This document shows positions 1 through 5,350 of a stretch of DNA of 5,350 bases, piece after piece; the stretch's first letter is position 1; each line of letters opens with the position of its first letter. A program made the position numbers and the translations under genes. Source of the DNA: Alcaligenaceae bacterium (GTDB lineage: Bacteria > Pseudomonadota > Gammaproteobacteria > Burkholderiales > Burkholderiaceae); assembly GCA_947445495.1 (NCBI GenBank), contig CANFEI010000107.1, positions 1 to 5,350 of the forward strand, read 5' to 3'. The notes under the pieces were generated by a model. The model was not told the origin of the DNA. It saw nothing but the letters and a program-made list of their open reading frames with translations, and made no database searches.

Positions 1-98
1 CAATACCGCTCACAAATTAGGCGAGCGACAACCCCCGCCGCCTGATGACTATTTAGCACTCAGAAAACTCAACGCGAACCAGACCGCGAGGCAAGAAT
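1..98. other. Leader of tcuA, or tail of an unseen upstream gene
   Basis: No complete gene is visible here. Two plus-strand frames are open from the left edge. One ends at a TGA at 43-45 and would leave a 53 bp gap before tcuA. The other stays open to a TAG at 143-145 and would overlap the start of tcuA. Either could be the C-terminus of an upstream gene, but neither short tail is recognisable. On the minus strand there is no ATG and only a poor GTG at 13-11 without a ribosome binding site, so a divergent regulator cannot be supported. I see no convincing -35/-10 promoter or operator palindrome. Confidence 0.35.
88..91 (+). promoter_or_regulatory. Ribosome binding site of tcuA
   Basis: GAGG lies 7 nt before the ATG at 99, a normal Shine-Dalgarno spacing. 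An in-frame TAG at 54-56 and the absence of any other start codon between it and 99 fix the start of tcuA at this ATG. Confidence 0.7.
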
Positions 99-1511
99 AT
101 GTGGGACGTAATCGTAGTAGGCGGTGGCAATGCCGCCTTGTGTAGTGCGCTCATGGCGCGCGAGGCCGGCGCAAGCGTATTGGTTCTCGAAGCATCGCCA
201 AAGGAGTGGCGTGGCGGAAACTCCCAACACACCCGCAACTTGCGGTGCATGCACGATGGCCCCCAAGACGTCTTGGTCGACTCCTACTCCGAAGAAGAGT
301 TTTGGCAAGACTTGCTCAAAGTCACGGGCGGCATCACCAACGAAAAGCTGGCTCGCATGGTCATTCGAGAGTCCTCGAGCTGCCGCGACTGGATGCGCAA
401 ACACGGCGTACGTTTTCAGCCGCCGCTTTCAGGCACGCTGCACGTCGCACGGACCAATGCTTTTTTTATGGGTGGCGGCAAAGCACTCATGAACGCCTAT
501 TACCAAAGCGCTGAAAAGCTTGGCATCGATATTTTGTATGACTCGCCGGTCGACGACCTAGAAATCAAAGACGGCAAATTTATCGCGGCTAAAGTGGGCG
601 ACAAGCGCTACCCTGGCAACGCCTGTGTACTGGGCTGCGGCGGCTTTGAGTCCGACCGCGAGTGGTTACGCGAGGCCTGGGGCCAAAACGAGCGTGGCGA
701 GTGGCCCGCAGACAACTTCTTGATCCGTGGCACACGCTACAACATGGGCGTCGTCTTAAAAGTCATGATGCGCGTGGGTGCCGACACGATGGGCGACCCC
801 ACTCAAGCACACTGCGTCGCGATCGATGCGCGCTCCCCGTTATACGACGGCGGCATTTGTACTCGTATTGACTGTGTATCGCTTGGTATTGTCGTTAATC
901 GAGAAGCCAAGCGCTTTTATGATGAAGGCGAAGACTTCTGGCCCAAGCGGTATGCGCTCTGGGGTCGTCTCGTTGCACTACAGCCCGGTCAAATTGCCTA
1001 CTCGATCATCGATGCAAAAGCGGTCGGACGCTTCATGCCCCCCGTATTTAAAGGCGCCCAGGCAGATACGCTGCCGGAGCTTGCCGCGAAGCTTGAACTC
1101 GATGTGGATACGTTTATGCAGACCGTGAACGCATTCAATGCCTCTTGCCGTCTAGGAACGTTCGACCACAACATTCAAGACGACTGCTACACCGAGGGTA
1201 TTACTCCCGCCAAAACGCACTGGGCACGTCCTCTCGATACCGGACCGTTTTTTGGCTACGCCGTACGGCCGGGCGTGACCTTTACTTACTTCGGTCTCAC
1301 CACAGACGAAAAAGCTAGTATCTTTTTTGACGGTAAGGCAAGCCCCAACATGTATGCAGCCGGTGAAATCAGCGCAGGTAACGTCTTGGGTAAGGGCTAC
1401 ACCGCCGGAGTTGGCATGTCGATCGGTACCGCCTTTGGTCGTATCGCCGGCACACAAGCTGCCGCAGCAGCAAAGAAAATAAAAGAAGGAGTGCAGCATG
1501 CAACCGCTTGA
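99..1511 (+). CDS. tcuA: FAD-dependent tricarballylate dehydrogenase TcuA
   Basis: A 470-residue soluble flavoprotein of the FAD-binding_2 (fumarate reductase/succinate dehydrogenase flavoprotein) family, close to the length of Salmonella TcuA. In that system TcuA oxidises tricarballylate to cis-aconitate and reduces FAD. Visible: an N-terminal Rossmann strand with VVGGGNAA (6-13) and a ribose-binding acid E31 at the end of the second strand; RGGNS (38-42), the family's FAD-contact loop; GGGKALM (125-131); [10 protein letters not shown] (177-186), the FAD-domain strand motif; the substrate-domain signature from G263 through VVN and RFYDE (272-276); and a C-terminal FAD motif with AAGE (420-423), then [13 protein letters not shown] and FGRIAG. 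The frame is intact, with no signal peptide, so it should act on the cytoplasmic side. It overlaps tcuB by 14 bp, implying co-translation with its electron acceptor. Substrate identity is inferred from the paired tcuB; related FAD enzymes act on other carboxylates, and the fused homologue CobZ works in cobalamin synthesis. Confidence 0.88.
   Translation: MWDVIVVGGGNAALCSALMAREAGASVLVLEASPKEWRGGNSQHTRNLRCMHDGPQDVLVDSYSEEEFWQDLLKVTGGITNEKLARMVIRESSSCRDWMRKHGVRFQPPLSGTLHVARTNAFFMGGGKALMNAYYQSAEKLGIDILYDSPVDDLEIKDGKFIAAKVGDKRYPGNACVLGCGGFESDREWLREAWGQNERGEWPADNFLIRGTRYNMGVVLKVMMRVGADTMGDPTQAHCVAIDARSPLYDGGICTRIDCVSLGIVVNREAKRFYDEGEDFWPKRYALWGRLVALQPGQIAYSIIDAKAVGRFMPPVFKGAQADTLPELAAKLELDVDTFMQTVNAFNASCRLGTFDHNIQDDCYTEGITPAKTHWARPLDTGPFFGYAVRPGVTFTYFGLTTDEKASIFFDGKASPNMYAAGEISAGNVLGKGYTAGVGMSIGTAFGRIAGTQAAAAAKKIKEGVQHATA
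1486..1491 (+). promoter_or_regulatory. Ribosome binding site of tcuB inside tcuA
   Basis: A strong AAGGAG lies 6 nt before the tcuB ATG at 1498, within the last codons of tcuA. It supports the ATG at 1498 as the true tcuB start and so confirms the 14 bp overlap. TcuB can therefore be initiated independently, although ribosomes finishing tcuA would pass directly over it. Confidence 0.8.
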
Positions 1512-2685
1512 ATCCCTGACCCGCGAAGCACAAGATCTGGCCGGGAAAACTGAACACTCGATTTCGTGGCACAACAAAGGCATCTCGGAAAACGAAGCCG
1601 AGGTTGCCCGTCAAATGCAGATTTGTAACGCCTGCCGCTACTGCGAGGGCTTTTGCGCAGTGTTCCCAGCGATGGCACGTCGCCTGCAATTCGACAGCAA
1701 GGCTGACTTAAATTATCTGGCTAACCTCTGCCACAACTGCGGCGCTTGTCTACACGCCTGCCAGTACGCACCACCACACGAATTTATGGTGAACGTACCG
1801 CAGGCCATGGCAAAAGTGCGGATGGAAACCTACACCGACTTTGCATGGCCAGCCCCGTTAGGCAAGCTGTATAAAAATAACGGCCTGACCGTATCGCTTG
1901 CAGCGGCCTTTAGTCTTGCACTTTTTCTAGTTCTGACGGTCCTGTCGACAGGCAAGCTATTGCATGAGCCGCTTGCTGGTAACTTCTATGCCATCTTCCC
2001 TCACAACACACTCGTGTTGATGTTCGGTCTTACGTTCGGTTTTGCGGTCCTTGCCTTAGGGATCGGAGTTAAACGCTTCTGGAGCGAAATCACGCCGGGA
2101 CAGGCAACGGGTGAAGCGATAGGCGAAGCTGCGCACAACGCTCTAAGACTCAAATATTTGGATGGCGGCCACGGCGACGGCTGTAACGATGAGGACGATC
2201 GCTTTACGCTGCGACGCAGACGCTACCATCATCTGACGTTTTACGGCTTTATGTTGTGCTTTGCTTCGACCTCTGTCGCGACGCTTTATCACTACGTTTT
2301 CGGGTTGCAAGCGCCCTACGGCTACACGAGCCTGCCAGTGATCCTAGGTACCGTAGGGGGCATCGGTCTGCTCATTGGGCCTGCTGGCTTGATGTGGCTC
2401 AACCTCAATCGCTCTGCCTTGCACGGTGACGCTGCACAAAAACCAATGGATATCGGATTTATATCTTTGCTGTTTTTAACCAGCTTAACTGGCCTCGCGC
2501 TTTTAATATGGCGTGACACGAGCGCCATGGCACTTTTGCTTGCCATTCACCTAGGAATCGTGATGGCACTTTTCCTTACCTTGCCCTACGGAAAATTTGC
2601 GCACGGCGTCTACAGAAGTGCGGCGTTGCTGAAATGGTCAATTGAAAAACGCATGCCCAACAAGCTTTCGCTCGGCTCCGAATAA
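1498..2685 (+). CDS. tcuB: Tricarballylate utilisation membrane protein TcuB (CitB-like)
   Basis: A 395-residue iron-sulfur and haem membrane protein. Published work on Salmonella TcuB shows that it uses [4Fe-4S] clusters and haem to carry electrons from reduced TcuA to membrane acceptors. Visible: two CxxCxxCxxxC motifs at C43/C46/C49/C53 and C78/C81/C84/C88, each suited to one [4Fe-4S] cluster; then about six hydrophobic segments near 131-151, 167-190, 248-269, 278-302, 317-337 and 342-363. The polar loop 195-245 holds C229. Candidate haem histidines at membrane edges are H244/H245, H265, H351 and H369. Slightly longer than the roughly 380 residues of the Salmonella protein. The start at 1498 is supported by AAGGAG. 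It ends 4 bp from the stop of the convergent gene, so no transporter gene follows in the operon. Family assignment is firm; the tricarballylate role is by homology. Confidence 0.88.
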   Translation: MQPLESLTREAQDLAGKTEHSISWHNKGISENEAEVARQMQICNACRYCEGFCAVFPAMARRLQFDSKADLNYLANLCHNCGACLHACQYAPPHEFMVNVPQAMAKVRMETYTDFAWPAPLGKLYKNNGLTVSLAAAFSLALFLVLTVLSTGKLLHEPLAGNFYAIFPHNTLVLMFGLTFGFAVLALGIGVKRFWSEITPGQATGEAIGEAAHNALRLKYLDGGHGDGCNDEDDRFTLRRRRYHHLTFYGFMLCFASTSVATLYHYVFGLQAPYGYTSLPVILGTVGGIGLLIGPAGLMWLNLNRSALHGDAAQKPMDIGFISLLFLTSLTGLALLIWRDTSAMALLLAIHLGIVMALFLTLPYGKFAHGVYRSAALLKWSIEKRMPNKLSLGSE

Positions 2686-2689
2686 AGAG

Positions 2690-3685
2690 CTACCGCGCGT
2701 TGGTCTTGCTTGGGAAGCCCGCTGTATGCGATCCGAGCAGGCGGCGCAACCCTAGCCACTGCTGCGCCCAGAAACCGCGGCCGTAGTCGCGGCCGCCGTC
2801 CTGAGGTAACTGGTCATGTATGCCCGTTTTCACATAGGGTGTATCGAATCGTGCCGTCTTAAACAAAATATCCCAAATCGGAAACAGCACGGAAAAGTTA
2901 TGCCCCTTTGCGGGTCCCGCTGAGGACTCACTGTATTCGATGGAGTGGTGATAGCGATGGAACTTGGGGCTGACGATGAGCCAGTTACCCAGCTTGCCGA
3001 ACGACAAGCGGATATTGCCATGCGAGTAGCTCTCAACCAACTGCGTCAAGACAACAATCAAAACAAATTGTCCAGGTGGCACGCCCACTAACTTGGCAAT
3101 GAACACAAATACAATACTGCGCAATACGCTGTCCAACAGATGGTTGCGGTTATCGCTCCACATCGTCATCTGACGTTGGCTGTGGTGCACCGCATGCAGG
3201 CTCCAAAACCAAGCGTAACGGTGCTGCGCACGATGGTAAAAATAATCAACTGCATCAAAGATCAACAGATAGATCAAGAAGCTTACCCAGGCGATGTCGG
3301 TCACTCCCGGCCAAACCTGATCGACGTGAAAGGTCGTAAACCCGGCAACCCGCGCCTGTCCAAAGAGCGCATCGGCCAAGGGCACCACAGAAAAAAACAA
3401 AACAAGTCGAAACAGACCGAGCCGATGAATGAGCGTGTACAAAATATCGTTGCGTATTTCCTTGCGATTGATCACAGGTTCGACCGGTCGCCAGCGTTGT
3501 AACGCACCAAAAACGATGGCGATCATTGCGATTTGCAATAGCCCGATCAACAACCACATCGTTCCGTTATAGGCGTCCTCAAGGTAGCCGCTCAAACCAA
3601 GATTAAAAAATAATGGCTGCACAATCGTCTCAAAGAGCCATTGCTGTGCATGATCAAAGAGGTCAGTTGCGAATTGAATCATCAC
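2690..3685 (-). CDS. Membrane fatty acid hydroxylase / sterol desaturase family protein
   Basis: About 331 residues, an integral-membrane, oxygen-dependent di-iron enzyme of the fatty acid hydroxylase superfamily (ERG3 / sterol desaturase-like). Visible histidine boxes (numbered from the GTG): HRAQH (151-155), HAVHH (164-168), an isolated H222 in SHGN, HRYHH (243-247), then H262 before the typical WDILFKT (271-277). Hydrophobic segments lie near 43-62, 82-108, 131-150 and 187-217, placing the boxes on the cytoplasmic face as in the family. The start is GTG at 3685 or the adjacent ATG at 3682; an in-frame TGA at 3697-3695 excludes anything further upstream. It overlaps the end of the deacetylase gene by 23 or 20 bp, lacks an obvious Shine-Dalgarno and is therefore probably translationally coupled. 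The C-terminal 50 residues are polar and basic. Bacterial relatives hydroxylate or desaturate sterols, alkylglycerols, fatty acids or carotenoids; the substrate cannot be chosen here. All core ligands appear intact. Confidence 0.85.
   Translation of the reverse strand: MMIQFATDLFDHAQQWLFETIVQPLFFNLGLSGYLEDAYNGTMWLLIGLLQIAMIAIVFGALQRWRPVEPVINRKEIRNDILYTLIHRLGLFRLVLFFSVVPLADALFGQARVAGFTTFHVDQVWPGVTDIAWVSFLIYLLIFDAVDYFYHRAQHRYAWFWSLHAVHHSQRQMTMWSDNRNHLLDSVLRSIVFVFIAKLVGVPPGQFVLIVVLTQLVESYSHGNIRLSFGKLGNWLIVSPKFHRYHHSIEYSESSAGPAKGHNFSVLFPIWDILFKTARFDTPYVKTGIHDQLPQDGGRDYGRGFWAQQWLGLRRLLGSHTAGFPSKTNAR
2777..2796. repeat. Perfect 7-bp GC-only inverted repeat
   Basis: GCGGCCG (2777-2783) and CGGCCGC (2790-2796) flank a 6-nt loop. 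It lies inside the 3' end of the hydroxylase gene, about 90 bp past the tcuB stop. On the minus strand it encodes a Gly/Arg/Tyr-rich stretch (GGRDYGRG). No T-tract follows on either strand, so it does not qualify as an intrinsic terminator, though an RNA hairpin could form on either transcript. Confidence 0.35.
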
Positions 3686-4493
3686 TATTTTGTATCAAGG
3701 GTTGCGCCACAGGTGGCTGGCTCTGCGCATACGCAGGATGGGTGTCAATCGTCGCAAAACAAAAGCCACGTAGCTTTAGGCCTTCAATTAAGGGCTCAAG
3801 AACCGTCGGCGCCCAAGGATCTTTGCGCGACCAAATTCCCAAGTGTGCCACCAGAATATCTCCAGACCGAATGTTCCGCAATGCGCGCTCCAACAACACA
3901 GCATTAGGATACTGCTCACTAGGCAGCTCATCACCCAAAAACCCTGCTGGCGCCCAGCCTACATGCTTATATCCGCATGCTTGCGCGGCTTGCAAGAGCG
4001 CGGGTGAGGTGTGCCCGCCAGCCGATCTAAACAGCGGCAACAATCTGCGTCCCGTCATTTCTTCAAACCGCTCACCCGGCCGCGCGAGCTCGCGGCAATA
4101 GTCTTGGGCACTCCAGATCTGGTTCTTGCCCTGAAGCGGTCCGGCGCTTGCCAGAACCCTGAACGAGCCATCAGGCAAGTCTGCCCGCCAATACACATGG
4201 TCATATGTATGCGAAGCAAAGACGTGCCCCTGTTCCGCCATCGCTTGCCACCATGGTGCCCACTCATCATCTAGGCTAGTGCCGCCAGTGCGCGTGAGCT
4301 CATTCGCCAAAAAAAAGCTTGCACGAACGCCTTGCCGCTTCAACACGTCTTCAATCAACGGTGCCACTTCCATATGGCCCGTATCAAAGGTCAGATAAAC
4401 CGGCCGACTACAGCTCGGCTGCGACGACTGAGCGTACGCAATCGAGGCAGACAGACTCAGGGCGACAGCCCAACCCCTAATCCCGGCTCGCAT
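3663..4493 (-). CDS. Exported polysaccharide deacetylase (NodB-fold) family protein
   Basis: A 276-residue protein with a Sec signal peptide: MRAGIRG, a hydrophobic core to about residue 18, and an AYA cleavage site after A21, so it should act in the periplasm or be secreted. NodB-fold motifs: LTFDTG (34-39) as motif 1, retaining D37 but with T38 where the second aspartate normally binds metal; SHTYDH (94-99) as motif 2 with H95 and H99; RSAGG (156-160) in place of the usual RPPxG motif 3; GWAPAG (179-184) around motif 4; and VAHLG (215-219) with H217 as motif 5. The segment around ASFFLANE is the usual family strand. The start at 4493 is fixed by an in-frame TAA at 4499-4497. It overlaps the propeller gene by 17 bp; the only purine-rich match, GGAG, is about 15 nt away, so coupling is likely. 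Family members remove N- or O-acetyl groups from peptidoglycan, chitin-like or exopolysaccharide chains. The altered motifs make activity and substrate uncertain. Confidence 0.8.
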   Translation of the reverse strand: MRAGIRGWAVALSLSASIAYAQSSQPSCSRPVYLTFDTGHMEVAPLIEDVLKRQGVRASFFLANELTRTGGTSLDDEWAPWWQAMAEQGHVFASHTYDHVYWRADLPDGSFRVLASAGPLQGKNQIWSAQDYCRELARPGERFEEMTGRRLLPLFRSAGGHTSPALLQAAQACGYKHVGWAPAGFLGDELPSEQYPNAVLLERALRNIRSGDILVAHLGIWSRKDPWAPTVLEPLIEGLKLRGFCFATIDTHPAYAQSQPPVAQPLIQNSDDSIRN

Positions 4494-5350
4494 GATTTAA
4501 CGTCCAGACTCCGTGCGGCGACTTACCCACCGGGATCTGTTTCACAATCGTTTTTTTCTCAGTATCAATCACGGCAAGCCTGCCAGCCCAGCGCGCTGTC
4601 ACGAGGAGTGTCTTGCCGTCCGCCAACATTTCCATACAATCTGGCCCGGCTGGCGTTTTATACGTGTCAACGACTTTTAATGTCGTCCAGTCGATCCGAC
4701 TAATCGTATTTGCGCTGCGGTTGCTCACGAACACATGCCGCTTATCCCCCTGAGAACGGAATGCATGCGCGCCTTTCCCTGTCGGAATGCGCGTTTTAAG
4801 CACAGCCTTACCGGTCGACATATCGTACGCCTCAACGGCATCTTCGCCTGTCAGCCCGATCAACAGGGTTTTGTCATCGGGTGTCAGATATAAATCGGCA
4901 GGGATCTTGCCGACGCTAATCGTCCATAACCGCTTTTGCGTCGCTAACTCGATCGCCGTCAATTGATTACTATCCTGCAACGTAATATAGGCAACCTTGC
5001 TTTTGCTATCAATTGCAATATGGCTCGGCGTTTTCCCTGCTGGCACACGCTTCACCAAATGCAGCTTGAACTCTTCGCCGATGCGCTCCCAGCGATAGAT
5101 ATCTATGTGATCCAAACGGTTAGCGGCTGTCACAAACCATTTCATGTCTGGAGAAAACCGTAAATGGTAAGGATCAAGAATCCCCGTCATCGTGCGCTGC
5201 ACCGCCGCAGTCTTTGGATCGAGAAAAGTAATAGAGTCGCCCTCAGCATTGGCCACCATGACTGACTTGTTGTCAGGCGTCAGGTACAAGTGATGGGGCT
5301 CCTTGCCCACTGGGATACGCTTTATTTCCGTGTACGTCTGAGGATCAATC
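4477..5350 (-). CDS. YVTN/YncE-type beta-propeller repeat protein, 5' end outside window
   Basis: Open from the right edge; about 290 C-terminal residues are visible, ending at a TAG at 4479-4477. The frame continues upstream of the GTG at 5310 as IDPQTYTEIKRIP, which is itself a repeat segment, so that GTG is internal and the real start is beyond 5350. The protein is a string of roughly 42-residue blades, each with a turn like IPVGKxPHHLYLTPD, a hydrophobic strand and a second strand like ITFLDPKT. Six blades are visible plus a closing partial one, IPVGKSPHGVWTL, near the C-terminus. This is the YVTN / YncE / lactonase-like seven-bladed propeller class. Such proteins are usually periplasmic or secreted, but the signal peptide would be off-window. 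No catalytic residues or cofactor motif can be identified; binding or scaffolding is possible. It is the first visible gene of the minus-strand operon and overlaps the deacetylase start by 17 bp. Confidence 0.82.
   Translation of the reverse strand, partial: IDPQTYTEIKRIPVGKEPHHLYLTPDNKSVMVANAEGDSITFLDPKTAAVQRTMTGILDPYHLRFSPDMKWFVTAANRLDHIDIYRWERIGEEFKLHLVKRVPAGKTPSHIAIDSKSKVAYITLQDSNQLTAIELATQKRLWTISVGKIPADLYLTPDDKTLLIGLTGEDAVEAYDMSTGKAVLKTRIPTGKGAHAFRSQGDKRHVFVSNRSANTISRIDWTTLKVVDTYKTPAGPDCMEMLADGKTLLVTARWAGRLAVIDTEKKTIVKQIPVGKSPHGVWTLNHASRD
4500..5350 (-). repeat. Tandem propeller-blade repeats (protein level)
   Basis: The recurring glycine of the P-x-G-K turn (numbering the GTG at 5310 as residue 1) falls at residues 2, 43, 92, 134, 178, 222 and 262, giving spacings of 41, 49, 42, 44, 44 and 40. 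The repeats have diverged at DNA level, so they are old and not a recent tandem duplication. The long second blade carries an extra hydrophilic stretch around residues 72-84 (IYRWERIGEEF region). Confidence 0.75.

Noticed and set aside
1..98. Divergent LysR-type regulator and its operator upstream of tcuA
   Set aside because: No minus-strand ATG or ribosome binding site is present, and I found no T-N11-A style palindrome; the region is too short to judge.
69..404. Minus-strand frame of 111 residues opposite the start of tcuA
   Set aside because: It covers the FAD-binding N-terminus of tcuA, has no domain signature, and is best explained as a shadow of the codon bias of tcuA.
461..467. T7 run in tcuA, and similar T6 runs near 1247 and 1323, as frameshift or terminator signals
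   Set aside because: Each simply encodes consecutive phenylalanines in an intact frame, with no preceding stem-loop and conserved protein sequence on both sides.
1152..1689. Minus-strand open frames opposite the end of tcuA and start of tcuB
   Set aside because: They lie wholly antisense to two strongly supported genes, are rich in Cys, Arg and Ser as expected of a shadow frame, and resemble no known family.
2717..2742. Possible terminator stem (GCCCGCT / AGCAGGC) after tcuB
   Set aside because: The stem has an internal mismatch, a 12-nt loop and no T-tract on either strand, and it lies within coding sequence.
3613..4101. Plus-strand frame of 162 residues opposite the hydroxylase/deacetylase junction
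   Set aside because: It is antisense to conserved NodB motifs, its translation is low-complexity and unrecognisable, and no good ribosome binding site was seen.
5308..5310. GTG as the start of the propeller gene
   Set aside because: The frame is open to the window edge and the residues upstream continue the blade pattern, so the GTG is an internal valine and the true start is off-window.

Overview
The window looks like chromosomal DNA of a Gram-negative proteobacterium, most probably a betaproteobacterium of the Burkholderiales type. This is an inference from protein character (a TcuA/TcuB pair, a bacterial sterol-desaturase-like hydroxylase and a Sec-exported deacetylase), a mid-50s-looking GC content and very dense packing. 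No 16S or other marker is present, so the assignment is tentative. Nearly every base from 99 to the right edge is coding. I saw no tRNA, rRNA, CRISPR array, insertion sequence or phage gene.

Left half, plus strand: 98 bp of leader or end of an unseen upstream gene, then two overlapping genes. The first encodes an FAD-dependent dehydrogenase that matches tricarballylate dehydrogenase TcuA. The second encodes its membrane electron-transfer partner TcuB, with two four-cysteine iron-sulfur motifs followed by about six membrane segments carrying candidate haem histidines. In the characterised Salmonella system TcuA oxidises tricarballylate to cis-aconitate, and TcuB passes the electrons from FADH2 to the membrane electron-transport chain. 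The transporter and regulator that normally accompany them are not in this window.

Right half, minus strand: three genes read leftward and each overlaps the next. In transcription order they are a YVTN/YncE-type beta-propeller protein (its 5' end lies beyond the right edge), a signal-peptide-bearing NodB-fold polysaccharide deacetylase-like protein, and an integral-membrane fatty acid hydroxylase/sterol desaturase family protein with the histidine boxes of a di-iron centre. The overlaps of 17 and about 20 bp argue for one translationally coupled operon. An export/envelope theme (exported deacetylase, membrane oxygenase, probably exported propeller) is plausible, but no substrate can be named from sequence.

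The two operons converge with only 4 bp between their stop codons and no visible terminator. The most interesting points are the propeller-deacetylase-hydroxylase operon as a possible undescribed envelope or lipid modification unit, the altered metal-binding motif of its deacetylase, and the relation of the split, overlapping tcuAB pair to the fused CobZ architecture.
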